From contig JAFAMD010000002.1 of assembly GCA_019233755.1 (NCBI GenBank), positions 1 to 64,000 of the forward strand: a DNA stretch of 64,000 nucleotides. Reading direction: 5' to 3'. The DNA comes from Acidobacteriaceae bacterium (GTDB lineage Bacteria > Acidobacteriota > Terriglobia > Bryobacterales > Bryobacteraceae). Below are positions 45,083 to 54,932 of the stretch, in pieces (position 1 is the first letter of the stretch; the number at the start of each line of letters is the position of its first letter). The notes under the pieces were generated by a model. That model was not told where the DNA came from, did not search any database, and saw only the letters and a list, made by a program, of their open reading frames with translations. The position numbers and the translations under genes are program-made.

Positions 45083-46084
45083 ATGAAATGGCCACTCCTC
45101 CTCTTATTAACCGCGGAAGCGTGGTCGCAAGAGCCGCGATTTCAGACGCGGGCCCACGAAGTTTTGGTTCCAGTCTCAGTGATGACCAAGGGTGGTAAGC
45201 CCGTGGAAAACTTAGTTGCAAACGATTTTCTCGTTCTGAATGACGGAAAACCGCAGACAGTACGGATGATCTCGCGCGACTCTGACAGTCTTCCTATTCA
45301 CGCCGTAATCGTCCTCGAAACCAACGGATCGAGCGAAGCCGCTTTAGCCAAGATCAGGAAGACGGCATCCATCGTCAGCAGTTACATTACAAACGACATG
45401 GAGACAGGAGCGCCCAGCCTTGCAGCCGTTGTGACCGCTTCGGATGAAGTACGGATCAATCAGGATTTCACGGCCGATCCCAACATCCTGGGAGACGTAT
45501 TCGCAAAGCTCTCAGCAACCGGCGACTCGGACCGCCTTCTTGATGGCGTGAGTCTTGCGTGTGACCTGCTCGCCGTGAGAAGAGAGCCGGCACGCCGCGT
45601 GATCGTGCTAATAAGTGAGTCGCGCGACCGCCAGAGCAAGGCTCATTTCGCGGATGTCATTGAAAAAGCGCAGAAGCACGATGTTGTCGTCTACACACTC
45701 TCCTACTCGGCTTACGCAACTGCGTTCACGCAAAAAGCCTCAGACTGCCAACCGCCGCCAGATCAACCGGGATTATACGATCCGAACAACCAGGGAGGCA
45801 TGAATCTCTTGGCCCTCGGTCTGGAGCTGGCCCGGATGGCGAAGGTGAACATCGCCGAAGCTTTGGCGCAGGCGACTGGAGGCGCTCACGACAAATTCAC
45901 AACTCTTCATGGCCTTGAGACACAGTTGACTGCAATCGGAACCGAAGTTCACAACCACTATACGCTGACGTTTGTCCCACCCGAACCGCAACCGGCAGGC
46001 TACCACCGATTGTCAGTTAGCGTTCGCAAGTCTGGAGCGCTTCGTGTTCATGCGCGCGCCGGCTATTGGGCAGCAGTCGAGTAA
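45083..46084 (+). CDS. Secreted VWFA-domain protein (Acidobacteriota type)
   Basis: ATG 45083 gives a signal peptide (MKWPLLLLLTAEAWSQ) and 333 residues; upstream in-frame starts add unlikely sequence. The N-terminal part (about 22-65) has the typical VLVPVSVMTKGGKPVENLVANDFLVLNDGK box found in this family. The VWA domain follows, with a degenerate metal site (VIVLETNGSS in place of DxSxS) and VIVLISESRDRQS. Such proteins are abundant in Acidobacteriota; their role is unclear. Confidence 0.85.
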   Translation: MKWPLLLLLTAEAWSQEPRFQTRAHEVLVPVSVMTKGGKPVENLVANDFLVLNDGKPQTVRMISRDSDSLPIHAVIVLETNGSSEAALAKIRKTASIVSSYITNDMETGAPSLAAVVTASDEVRINQDFTADPNILGDVFAKLSATGDSDRLLDGVSLACDLLAVRREPARRVIVLISESRDRQSKAHFADVIEKAQKHDVVVYTLSYSAYATAFTQKASDCQPPPDQPGLYDPNNQGGMNLLALGLELARMAKVNIAEALAQATGGAHDKFTTLHGLETQLTAIGTEVHNHYTLTFVPPEPQPAGYHRLSVSVRKSGALRVHARAGYWAAVE

Positions 46085-46308
46085 GACATCGAAGCCTCGG
46101 TGGTTCTAATTTCCCGGCAGCTCACTTCAGGTCCGCGAGGCGCGCACCCTTTCCGAATAGTCCGTAATGCTGGCGCTATCTAGAAACTACGTCCGGATTC
46201 CTAAACCCTTGCTGATACTCGCGTTTTGCGTGACCGAAGTTCTGTCCGGATCGCTGACGACACAGGGATTAGTCAACGGGAGCTCGCCAATTCGTTCGCG
46301 TCCTGCAC

Positions 46309-48429
46309 TTATTGGTGTTGCGCCATTGTACTCGCGCGATCTGCAAAAATCTTAGCAACGGTATAGATAGTCTGCATCGGATTCGCCCCAACTGACGTTG
46401 GAAAGACGCTTCCATCAACCACGTAGAGGTTGCGCGTTCCCCAGACATGAAAGTCTCGGCCAACGACGCTATCTGACGGACTGGCTCCCATTTTGTCGGT
46501 AGCCTGCATGTGCGCCGATGTCAGTATCGTCTCGTTCGGAATGAACTGAAGGCCCTCCGCCGCAGTTTCCGCCTCGCGAATGTTGGTCACAACAACAGAC
46601 TCGACGGCATCTGCTTGCGTAGACGGGACAACCTTCTCGAACGTCGGAAGATAAACTTCGCGCGCTCCCCCCTGAAACATGACGCGAACGGCCTCCTTGA
46701 TCCCTTCGCGAAAACGGGCTTTGTCTGCCGAGCAAATCTGATAATTGACTACGGGTTCTCCATCAGCGTCGACAGTGAGGCGGTTGTCCGGATTGGGCGT
46801 ATCGACCAGCATGACACCAAAGCCAGCGAGATGCCGAAAGGACTCAATCATGGACAGGGTATGTTCGGGCGTGCCGGGCGACATAATAGCTACATATTCC
46901 GGTTCGGCAGCCATGGATTCGAGGGCATACCCGCGCTGTACGAGGCGATCGCCAACGTACACAGATGCTTGAGTTCCGTCGAGCGCATCGATGACGTTAT
47001 CGAATTTCCCGATGATCGGCATGGAAGGGTGCAGAACGACGCCACGACCAATGTTGTCATTAGCCACCCTTGATCGAAGAAGAATGGTCGGCGATCCCAG
47101 TGCGCCGGCACACAAGATGATCGTCCGCGCGTGAATGAGTACCGTGGTGTCTGCCGGAATGCCCAGATGATTCGGATCCGGCATTGCGCCCGGTGAGGCG
47201 AACGGACTGCGCGTGCGGACTTCGATGCCGATTGCCCTCGGTGTTTGCTCTTCAGCATCGAAAAGTACACGACGAACGTCAGCATCGGGCAGCAAGAGCA
47301 GAGGGTTCTTCGTGTCCTCGAGAGCATCGAGCAGCAATTGGCTCTCGGACGAGCGTTTGTCCGTGACAGGATATGGCGACTTGCCCGGCGGATAAGTGTT
47401 GAGATCGTACAACTGCGGGTGAAGCCCTTCGCGCACCGCACCGTCCCAAAGCACCCGGTTGTTACGGTTGATCTCAAGATCGGCGACGGACCGAGTTCCG
47501 ATGGCGGACCGAACCCAACGATAGGCGGCCGCCATCTGCTCGTATGTAAAGTCAGCAGTGCCAATCCGGCCCGCATTCCGCCACATATCAATATGAGTCT
47601 GAACGGCGGGCAGCGTTGGTGCGAAGCAGAGGTCGACATTGACCTGAGTTCCTCCGCCCACTGCCATACCATTGTGAATAATAATTCCTCCATCCACGCT
47701 CCTACGCGAGTCGAGCAGATCGCCGATCATCCTTGTCTGCATTGAACCGGGGACTATCAGCGAACCGCGTTCCACCAGGAGCACCCGCTTACCGCCTCGA
47801 CGCAGTTCGTGTGCGAGTACCGAGCCCGCGGGCCCGCTTCCGACAATCAGGTAATCAATTGGGCCACCAACCGAAGAGACTTCGTGTGCGGCAGGATCGA
47901 AACGCAGCCGCATTGTCGGCAGCGACGGTCGATGCGCATCGATCCAGTTCCGCGGCGCAGCAAGATTCAGATCAACCCCAGCAATTCCCTCCTGCAAAGG
48001 CTCATAAGTGTGGCCAATGTAGAAGTAGCGCAAAGTCATCGCCAGGATCCGGTGTTGATTCAGATCGCAGGTCGAGAGCATGAGTAGCACATGCTGCCGT
48101 TCCACGGGTGACAGTTCGGCGAAGGACACAGAACCGCTTTTATTGAGCGCCCTCGTCATCCCGCATGACTTGCCGAAGCTGCGCAGATCTAAGAGAGGGA
48201 GCAGAAGTCGACGAAACTCCACGGAATTCGAGGCGGAGGCCCAGATGCCATCTCGGACTGAAGTGAATCGAGCTTCCAGTTCCGGATCTATCCCAGGCTG
48301 ATCGACAGGGATAAACGATTCGAAAAGGGCGTTATGAACGGCATGCAGCGCATCGTCCTCATGCGCCGTAGTCCGTGCCGAGGCACAAGCTGCCAGGAGA
48401 AGAATCGCCAGACATCGGAGCCGAAACAT
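46309..48429 (-). CDS. Secreted GMC oxidoreductase with N-terminal gluconate-dehydrogenase-subunit-3-like domain
   Basis: A 706-residue FAD enzyme. The signal peptide MFRLRCLAILLLAACASA is followed by a helical region (about 25-165) that resembles the small subunit of gluconate 2-dehydrogenase. The GMC part then starts: FAD motif YLIVGSGPAGSVLAHEL (about 193-209) and VLLVERG. NGMAVGGGTQVNVDLCFAPT and NLYVVDGSVFPTSVGANPMQT are the conserved later boxes, the last carrying the active-site Asn region. The domain order is shared with long-chain alcohol oxidases and steroid/alcohol dehydrogenases. Substrate not known. Confidence 0.87.
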   Translation of the reverse strand: MFRLRCLAILLLAACASARTTAHEDDALHAVHNALFESFIPVDQPGIDPELEARFTSVRDGIWASASNSVEFRRLLLPLLDLRSFGKSCGMTRALNKSGSVSFAELSPVERQHVLLMLSTCDLNQHRILAMTLRYFYIGHTYEPLQEGIAGVDLNLAAPRNWIDAHRPSLPTMRLRFDPAAHEVSSVGGPIDYLIVGSGPAGSVLAHELRRGGKRVLLVERGSLIVPGSMQTRMIGDLLDSRRSVDGGIIIHNGMAVGGGTQVNVDLCFAPTLPAVQTHIDMWRNAGRIGTADFTYEQMAAAYRWVRSAIGTRSVADLEINRNNRVLWDGAVREGLHPQLYDLNTYPPGKSPYPVTDKRSSESQLLLDALEDTKNPLLLLPDADVRRVLFDAEEQTPRAIGIEVRTRSPFASPGAMPDPNHLGIPADTTVLIHARTIILCAGALGSPTILLRSRVANDNIGRGVVLHPSMPIIGKFDNVIDALDGTQASVYVGDRLVQRGYALESMAAEPEYVAIMSPGTPEHTLSMIESFRHLAGFGVMLVDTPNPDNRLTVDADGEPVVNYQICSADKARFREGIKEAVRVMFQGGAREVYLPTFEKVVPSTQADAVESVVVTNIREAETAAEGLQFIPNETILTSAHMQATDKMGASPSDSVVGRDFHVWGTRNLYVVDGSVFPTSVGANPMQTIYTVAKIFADRASTMAQHQ

Positions 48430-48573
48430 GCTGGAAGTTTACCGTTAGTCTGCTCGAAGAGTAGCGGCTTTTCGCCTCCGTTGTTCCCGGAATCGTGAGT
48501 GGATGACGGCAACACGGAAACTACATGCCGCAAGCCTGCGTCGATCCGCTCCTACCTGAATTACGGTGTTCGC

Positions 48574-49185
48574 TCACGGCGCTGCGTTTTCGAGGGGGCC
48601 GGCCCGCAAAGGTCCGGCAGGTGTGTAGGTGCTGATGAGGACGCCTGAGGACACAGCGTTCGTGCTGGCCAGTACGAGTCGGCCTGGCGGGGTTCCGTCT
48701 TCAAAGAAACGTTTCCCTTTGCCCAACAGGATGGGATAGACGAATAGCAAGACCTCATCCGCAAGCCCGTGTTGGAGCAGCTTTGATGTCAGCGTTGAAC
48801 TGCCCCAGAGGATCAGGCCTGGCCCGTCCATCGCCTTGATGCGCCGAACGCCCTCGACGATGTCCGGTCCAAGGCCCTCGAACGGACCCCATTCAAGACT
48901 GTCCGGTCTGTGAGTCGCGACATATTTAGTGGCCGCATTCAGGCTGTCTGCGAGCGGACCGCCCGGGGCTTTCGGCCAGAAGCCCGACCAGATATCGTAG
49001 GTGCGCCGGCCAAGCAACAGATCGAAGGGCTCGTTATGCGCCGCAAGAACCGCTTTTCCGGCAGCGGGATCGCGATACGGCACTGTCCATCCGCCGTACG
49101 GGTAGTCGCCATCTTCATTCGGGCCGCCGGGAGCCTGAATCACGCCGTCCAACGAGATATGTTCGATGATTTTAAGCTTTCTCAT
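48574..49185 (-). CDS. Dihydrofolate reductase family protein (RibD C-terminal-like)
   Basis: A 203-residue protein of the RibD_C/DHFR fold. It starts MRKLKIIEHISLDGVIQAPG with a GGAAG ribosome binding site. LLLGRRTYDIWSGFWP is the typical second box, and ADEVLLFVYPILLGKGKRFF the third. Most such stand-alone proteins have no proven substrate; a reductase on a pteridine or other small molecule is expected. Confidence 0.9.
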   Translation of the reverse strand: MRKLKIIEHISLDGVIQAPGGPNEDGDYPYGGWTVPYRDPAAGKAVLAAHNEPFDLLLGRRTYDIWSGFWPKAPGGPLADSLNAATKYVATHRPDSLEWGPFEGLGPDIVEGVRRIKAMDGPGLILWGSSTLTSKLLQHGLADEVLLFVYPILLGKGKRFFEDGTPPGRLVLASTNAVSSGVLISTYTPAGPLRAGPLENAAP

Positions 49186-49408
49186 TCTGAGCTTCCTTTC
49201 CTGGGCCTTGCAAAGAAGTTCGGCAATCGAGTCGTGGATGAGCCCGCAGCCAGAATCATCGATTCAGTTTAGAGCAGCGATTTCGACACAAGCGGAGCCC
49301 GCAGAGTGTGATTCCTGATGCTCCAACTTGATAGGCCCCATAACGCTAGTGCTTACGAATTCCAACACATAGGAAGAAAGATGAGTCGGCCCTTGGAGCA
49401 AAAACGCA

Positions 49409-49783
49409 TCACCCAGCATGGACCTGATGGATTACTTCCACCAGTTTCCTCGGAGGCTCGCTTTTGAGCACGAAAGCTCTTGCCCCCGCTGCCAGGGCAC
49501 GCTGCTTATCGTTGTCGGAATCAAAAGTAGTCAAAAGGATGATGCGTGCTTCTGGGAATTCTGTCCGGATTGCGATGATGGCGTCGATGCCGCTCATGTC
49601 CGGAAGTCTGAGGTCCATGAGGGTGACATCGGGCTTGTGTTCACGAAAACGTTCGATCCCCTCGCGACCGTTGGATGCTTGCGCCACCATCAGCATGTCC
49701 GGCTGGTAATTGATGATCAGCGCAAGCCCTTCGCGCATGCCAGGATGATCGTCGACGCTAAGAACCCGTATTCGGTCGTTCAT
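49409..49783 (-). CDS. Receiver-only response regulator
   Basis: The protein is a CheY-like receiver of NarL type with DDHPG at the N-terminus, phospho-Asp in LMDLRLPDMSG, Thr in LLTTFD, and LKSEPPRKLVEVIHQVHAG at the end. NarL-type regulators continue into a LuxR helix-turn-helix; here a TGA follows and no frame downstream contains one. ATG 49783 gives 124 residues. A GTG at 49834 with GGGTGG upstream would add 17. The paired kinase gene ends 56 bases before the GTG. Confidence 0.85.
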   Translation of the reverse strand: MNDRIRVLSVDDHPGMREGLALIINYQPDMLMVAQASNGREGIERFREHKPDVTLMDLRLPDMSGIDAIIAIRTEFPEARIILLTTFDSDNDKQRALAAGARAFVLKSEPPRKLVEVIHQVHAG

Positions 49784-49889
49784 AATTAGCCGAGGCAGCA
49801 GAGAGTCCTCGTTGGGCGGTTTATCCAAGGGCACGCCACCCAGCTAGCTTCAGAGCGGCCCGCTTCACCACAGGGTGCCCTCCTCGCTC

Positions 49890-52800
49890 TCAGGAAATCG
49901 ATGGACTCGGAGCGGACGATTTGGCGTATGCGATCGAGGAAGGAATAGTTAGTTCGACCTCCGTACCCGAATCAAGTCTACTCCGGACAGTCAATTTCCC
50001 TCTCGCAAGATTGGCACGTTCGCGCATGCCGGGCAAACCATAATGCCCTTCACGCCCGCCGCCATCCAGAACCTTCGGGTCGATGCCTTTTCCATTGTCC
50101 TGGACGCGCACTTGAAGCTGTTTTTTGTCGTAGCAGATTTCGATCTCAATCCGCCCCGCGCCGGAGTGCCGGAAGGCATTGCATGTGGCCTCCCTGGCGA
50201 TGCGGTACACTTCGTCCCTCAGGATCGGGTGCAAATCTCGCGACTCTCCTTCCACCACCACACGAAAGTCCACGGGGTTCTGGGCATTCTGCTCGCCCGC
50301 GAGTCTTTCTCCAACCGTGGCGAGGGCACAGGCGAGGTCGTTTTGGATGACCGTCGATGAGCGCATCCCCCGCACTGCATTCCGACCCTCCTCGATGGCC
50401 TCCTGGCCCTGCTCCAGCAGGCCCTGCAGCCTCTCGCGGGCTTCGGCTGGCCGATCCAGGGTGTAGGTTAACGTATGAAACTTCATCATCACACCCTGAA
50501 AGCTCTGCAGCATCGTGTCATGCAATTCCCGCGCGATGCGCGTTCGTTCCGCGACACGCTCTTCCAGGCGAATGTTGAATTGCCGCGCCTGCTGGTACAT
50601 CCGCAATCGATGGAAAGCATAGAGCAATGCCAGTAATGCGGCCACGCATGACAAACGGAACCAGGCGGTCTGGTAGTACGCCGGGGCGACGGAGAAGGCC
50701 AGGGAAGCGCCAGCTTCGTTCCATACTCCGCTGTTATTGCAAGCCATCACGCGGAAGCGGTAGCGGCGGGGAGGAAGATTGCTGTAGAAAGCCTGCCGAC
50801 GAGTGCCGGCATCCTGCCAATCGCGATCCCAGCCTTCGAGCTTGTAGCGAAAGAGTACCTTCTCCGGCGCCACGAGGCTGAGCGCCGTATAGTCGATCTG
50901 CACATCGCGTACCTGCGCGGGCAGGCGTGAATTTCCATTCGCATCGGAAGTCACGTCGGTGGTCTTGTGGTCGGCGGTGATCTGCTCGATGTGCACCGGA
51001 GGACGCAGTTTGTTGAACGGAAGATGTGGCGGATCGATGAAGCTGGCGCCATCCGGACCTGGAAACCATATCCTTCCGTTCGGGGACTTCGACACACGCG
51101 GGCCCCAGCCGCCAACCGCCGGTAAAAGAGTTACGCCGTCCGAGATGTCGTAAAGCGTGGTCTGGACAATATGTTTTGGATCACTTACCCATGCGTCCAA
51201 TTCCGATCGCGCAATCCGCACCAGCCCGCAGGGCATGTAGAGCCACACGGAATGGGCATTATCTTCGACCGACCAGTGCACCGTGTCGCATGGCAATCCG
51301 TTCCTGCTGGTTAGTGTCGTGATGTGGCCGTCTCTGAGGCGGCTTAACCCTCCTTCGGTGGCCGCCCACAGCGTGCCCCGCGTTGCGAAACGAAGCTCTT
51401 TGACAAGGCCTTTGCCCAGCCCGTCTGATGAGGTGTAGGAGGCGAGGATCTGCCCGTCTTTGAAGTAGGCTACGCCGCCTCGCGGGAAGCCGAACCACAG
51501 GCCGCCCTGCACTGGATCAGCCGCCATCGCGAGGGCGTAGTCCGAATGCCCCAGGCTGGACCACGAAATCCGTTCAACTTGACCGTCGCGGGCCACGCGA
51601 CACAGCCCATGGTCGCGGCTGCTTATCCAAACACTTTTTTGGAGGTCCTCTGCAATGGAATATACCTCTCCACCGGGGACACCGCTGAGAGGGACAAACC
51701 GGCTCCCATTCCAGCGGACAACGCCCTTGGACGTGGTGGCCCAGATTGTGCCGGCATCGTCCTCAAAGAGCGATTCCGGTCTGTCCGGCAATCCACTGTT
51801 GCTTACGATCCGCGCCCCGTTCTTCGCAGGGCCAGGAATCAGCTCCGCCGAACTTCGCTCCTCCGGATGCGGCCAACGATAGATCGTCACCTGCCTGTCC
51901 TTCAATCGGATCACTCCGACGGGGGAGCCGAGCCAGACACTTCCGTCCCGGGCGGCGAACACTGACCATGTGCCCGCATCCAGCCCCTGCTTGGAGGACA
52001 CGGTCGGTACGGCATACTCACGAAAGCGATCAAGTCCGTCCATGGTGCTTACCCAGATGTTGCCTTCTCGGTCTTCAAATATGCTCGCTACGGGATTGCC
52101 GGATAGCCCATCGGTTTGAGCAAACCAATCGGCGCGGCCCTGGTGAACGTGGATCAGGCCGCGGTCCGCTGTTCCGATCCATAGGGCTCCGTCGCCGCTG
52201 CGAAAGAGACGTGTGGGAGTGAAGTGGAAATCGATGCCGGGCAGGGCATACTTCTCGGGTTTCCCGTTTACGAGCTGTGCGAGCCCCTCGTGATGAGCCA
52301 GAACGAGCGCTCCGTCGTCACCCTCGACCGCCAGGCCAACTCCGGTGGGAGGGTTGAAGACGTCATAGTGTTGCGGCGGCCCGGGCTTCCATCGCCATAC
52401 CCCATCGGCGCCGCCAACCCAGAGATTGCTCCTGCTGTCCTCGTAGACCCACTCAATACCTTTGTGGAACGGGCCGTTCTCGCCATAACACTCGATACGG
52501 CTGGAGTGAATAGCACACAGTCTCGACTGGACAGGGGCAGTCGCGAATACCGCTGCCACTGTCCATACTGTGCCCTCGTGATCTTCACGGATTGAGAAGA
52601 CGGTGTCTCCGGCAAGTTCCGAATATTGGGTGAGCCTGCCGTCCTTCCAACTGGCCAGCCCTTTCCGCGTGCCAATCCAAAGTGTGCCGTCGCGCGCCGC
52701 AAAGAGGGAATAAGTCCAATCGCTGGGGAGCTGCTGGCCGCCGGGCGGATGCCACGGCACAGCGCGGACGCCGTCGAAGCGAAGCAAACCGAACAACGTG

Positions 52801-53003
52801 CCCAGCCAGAGATAGCCATCGGACGTCTGCGCGATGGCCCAGATGGGGCCCTTCGTAAAGCCGTCGCGAATCTTCCAGGACGTGTGCGCATACTGGCTGA
52901 CGTCGAGCGATGGATCCAGCGCAGAAGCACAAGGGCAGCACGCCAGCAGGGCACCAAGTGCCACTACAGAGCGCCACTTGTCGTGCGCCCTCTTCATAGT
53001 CAA
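49890..53003 (-). CDS. Large periplasmic-sensor histidine kinase (reg_prop / Y_Y_Y / HisKA_3)
   Basis: A 1037-residue membrane sensor. The signal peptide or first helix (about 10-28) is followed by about a dozen reg_prop repeats forming two propellers (e.g. SDGYLWLGTLFGLLRFDG, EDREGNIWVSTMDGLDRF). A Y_Y_Y domain follows (about 700-765: IDYTALSLVAPEKVLFRYKL). A transmembrane helix sits near 775-795. HisKA_3 with His828 in RIARELHDTMLQSFQG and an HATPase domain come last (GHYGLPGMRERANLARGKL). It probably senses a carbohydrate or its breakdown product. It is co-oriented with the receiver protein downstream. Confidence 0.9.
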   Translation of the reverse strand: MTMKRAHDKWRSVVALGALLACCPCASALDPSLDVSQYAHTSWKIRDGFTKGPIWAIAQTSDGYLWLGTLFGLLRFDGVRAVPWHPPGGQQLPSDWTYSLFAARDGTLWIGTRKGLASWKDGRLTQYSELAGDTVFSIREDHEGTVWTVAAVFATAPVQSRLCAIHSSRIECYGENGPFHKGIEWVYEDSRSNLWVGGADGVWRWKPGPPQHYDVFNPPTGVGLAVEGDDGALVLAHHEGLAQLVNGKPEKYALPGIDFHFTPTRLFRSGDGALWIGTADRGLIHVHQGRADWFAQTDGLSGNPVASIFEDREGNIWVSTMDGLDRFREYAVPTVSSKQGLDAGTWSVFAARDGSVWLGSPVGVIRLKDRQVTIYRWPHPEERSSAELIPGPAKNGARIVSNSGLPDRPESLFEDDAGTIWATTSKGVVRWNGSRFVPLSGVPGGEVYSIAEDLQKSVWISSRDHGLCRVARDGQVERISWSSLGHSDYALAMAADPVQGGLWFGFPRGGVAYFKDGQILASYTSSDGLGKGLVKELRFATRGTLWAATEGGLSRLRDGHITTLTSRNGLPCDTVHWSVEDNAHSVWLYMPCGLVRIARSELDAWVSDPKHIVQTTLYDISDGVTLLPAVGGWGPRVSKSPNGRIWFPGPDGASFIDPPHLPFNKLRPPVHIEQITADHKTTDVTSDANGNSRLPAQVRDVQIDYTALSLVAPEKVLFRYKLEGWDRDWQDAGTRRQAFYSNLPPRRYRFRVMACNNSGVWNEAGASLAFSVAPAYYQTAWFRLSCVAALLALLYAFHRLRMYQQARQFNIRLEERVAERTRIARELHDTMLQSFQGVMMKFHTLTYTLDRPAEARERLQGLLEQGQEAIEEGRNAVRGMRSSTVIQNDLACALATVGERLAGEQNAQNPVDFRVVVEGESRDLHPILRDEVYRIAREATCNAFRHSGAGRIEIEICYDKKQLQVRVQDNGKGIDPKVLDGGGREGHYGLPGMRERANLARGKLTVRSRLDSGTEVELTIPSSIAYAKSSAPSPSIS

Positions 53004-53150
53004 ACATTCTAGCGGGAAGAGTGGGCCGCTGCTTTGCTCTTCTGGGCGTTTTCGGTCTCGCGTCGCAGACGTCCCGATCGCGAGGTAAAATTCCGCCCAT
53101 CAGAGAGCACCCCCGTTCGAACTCTTCAGGTCTCTTCCCAGACGTGGCTT

Positions 53151-53350
53151 ATGCTCGGTCGGAGAGGGTTCCTCAGCACATTCGGGCTCGCATTGCTGTT
53201 CTCGCTGGCCGCCAACTTTACGGTGAGCGCGTGTGGCCAGATGGGAGATTGCCACTATCAGCGGCTCTGTCACCGATCCGAGTGGCGTCGGTTCCTCGTA
53301 CATTGGACAACGGCGGACCGGAGCGGAGCCGACTTTGCTTGCGCGCTTCT
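53151..53350 (+). pseudogene. Frameshifted, truncated N-terminal remnant of a TonB-dependent (Oar-like) receptor
   Basis: ATG 53151 encodes a signal-peptide-like stretch (GFLSTFGLALLFSLAANFTV). After a one-base shift near 53245 the sequence continues IATISGSVTDPSGVGS, the start of the carboxypeptidase-regulatory-like domain of these receptors. The similarity then stops, and TGA follows at 53348. Compare the intact copy at 59.9-63.1 kb, which has GRIAGTVADPTGAVIP at the same place. About 95 percent of the gene is gone. Confidence 0.65.
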
Positions 53351-53388
53351 GATGCCATTCGGAAATCGGAGAAGGCGAAGCGTCTTGC

Positions 53389-53808
53389 TTATTCCGGATT
53401 GCCGGAGAGCCACGCGGCTAGAGTGAGGCACACGAGGATGGCTACCGAAAAGATAACCGGAACGAGGAAAAAATAACGCCAACTCAGAAAAGCGACGAAG
53501 GCAAAGCAAAGAACGAATCCCCACGCGCTAATGCGCATATTTGCAAGCGTTGCCGCTGGGAGGCTGCCGAGTTGCCACGCGACTAAAGAAGCGAGCACCA
53601 TAAGCGCCGTAACGAACAAGCCAAAGCCGACGAGGAAATCCCAATAGGTGCGCTCAGAGCCATTGGCATTGAAATGGACTGATCTCATTGACTGGACCAA
53701 AGAATCTATGCCCCAGTTAGGATCGACCTGACGAAAGCCGAGCGTGTGGCCAACAGCAAAGAGGATGAGAAGGATGGAGGCGATTCTGTAGAGCCAAGAG
53801 GGTTTCAT
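53389..53808 (-). CDS. Small membrane protein (four-helix, LIC_13387-like)
   Basis: A 139-residue integral membrane protein with four hydrophobic segments. ATG 53808 has CAAGGACA just upstream and begins MKPSWLYRIASILLILFAVG, followed by HTLGFRQVDPNWG, which I recognise only as a recurring bacterial membrane family without a known role. In-frame starts further upstream would add an 80-residue tail that does not look coding. Confidence 0.72.
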   Translation of the reverse strand: MKPSWLYRIASILLILFAVGHTLGFRQVDPNWGIDSLVQSMRSVHFNANGSERTYWDFLVGFGLFVTALMVLASLVAWQLGSLPAATLANMRISAWGFVLCFAFVAFLSWRYFFLVPVIFSVAILVCLTLAAWLSGNPE

Positions 53809-54108
53809 TGTCCTTGCCAAAGTAGCCAACGGGGTGCTTCCGTTTCCCAAGTCCTGCATGGTCGCTAGCCGGACAGAATACCGCCGCGCACGTCCGGTAA
53901 CGCCCGAGATCGGACTTTGAGTATATAACCCACCCAAAACACACAACAGAGTCACTACATCACGATTTTTAGCCGCAATCTTGTCGAGCGCGTTGGGCGT
54001 CGCCGAGGAATCTGTTTGTCCGTCCGATGTCCTTGACGACACCGCCACGGAGAGCGGCGCTGAATCCCTCTATCTCCCATTCCGTCGGCCGTGCTCGCCT
54101 GCACCTGC

Positions 54109-54873
54109 CTACACGCCAAAAGCCTGCTTCAAAGCCGCCCGTGCCGGTCCGGCCGCATGGACGCCGGGCTTCGAGCCGTCTTCTCTCTCCTCTTCCGCCA
54201 GCACCCAGCCGGACCAGTTCCTGGCTTGAAGCGCACCGGCAACCTGCGCCAGCGGGAAATCGCCTTGCCCTAACGGCACCTGGCGCCCTCCCTTGAAATC
54301 GCGCAGGTGAATTCCGGTCAGCCGGGCGGCATGATCGGCGAGGAACACCGGAAGGTCCACGCCCGCGCGGAAAGCGTGCCCCGCATCCAGCAAAAACCAG
54401 ACGAGCCCGGGGTCCGTCTCGGCGAACAGCGTTTCGATTTCCGGCCGCGGCCCCAGGAACTCAGCGCCATGATTGTGGTACGCGAGCTGCACTTCCAACG
54501 GCCGGAGCTGCGCCGCTACGCCGTTGAGTGCCTCTGCCGTCGCCTGCACCCCGCTCAGGATCAGGCGTTCGGCGCCTAAATCCGCTCCGGCTTGCGCTAC
54601 TTTCAACGCCAAATCGACCGGGGCGACTCCACTGTGAGAGTCATACTCCTGCAAAAAAATGTGCACGCCGAAAAACGTGAGACCACGCCTCTGGACATCG
54701 AGGCGGGCTCGCTGATCTGCCAGCTGCAAAACATTCCGAAACCCGGTTTCAAATCCCTCGAAGCCAAGCTCATCGATGTCTCGAAGGCTCGTAAACAGCG
54801 TTTCTGGTTTGCTTGGATCGATAGGCCAGGCATTCGTCTGGCATCCTACCTGGATTCTTGGAGAGGTCGGCAA
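54109..54873 (-). CDS. Sugar phosphate isomerase/epimerase family protein
   Basis: An AP-endonuclease-2-type TIM barrel of 254 residues. QVGCQTNAWPIDP, GFEGFETGFRN, YHNHGAEF, FLLDAGHAFRAG and GIHLRDFKGG hold the metal-binding and catalytic residues of xylose-isomerase-like proteins. The start is TTG 54873; no in-frame ATG is found near it. It is divergent from the MFS sugar-acid-type transporter, which suggests a shared catabolic role. Confidence 0.86.
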   Translation of the reverse strand: MPTSPRIQVGCQTNAWPIDPSKPETLFTSLRDIDELGFEGFETGFRNVLQLADQRARLDVQRRGLTFFGVHIFLQEYDSHSGVAPVDLALKVAQAGADLGAERLILSGVQATAEALNGVAAQLRPLEVQLAYHNHGAEFLGPRPEIETLFAETDPGLVWFLLDAGHAFRAGVDLPVFLADHAARLTGIHLRDFKGGRQVPLGQGDFPLAQVAGALQARNWSGWVLAEEEREDGSKPGVHAAGPARAALKQAFGV

Positions 54874-54932
54874 GCTCCCAGCATAGCCGACAAGGGGTTG
54901 AAGTCTATCGACATGGTAGACTTCGTCCAGGA

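Noticed and set aside
46167-46355. 62-codon open frame after the VWFA gene
   Set aside because: Short, without ribosome binding site, and overlaps the end of the GMC oxidoreductase gene on the other strand.
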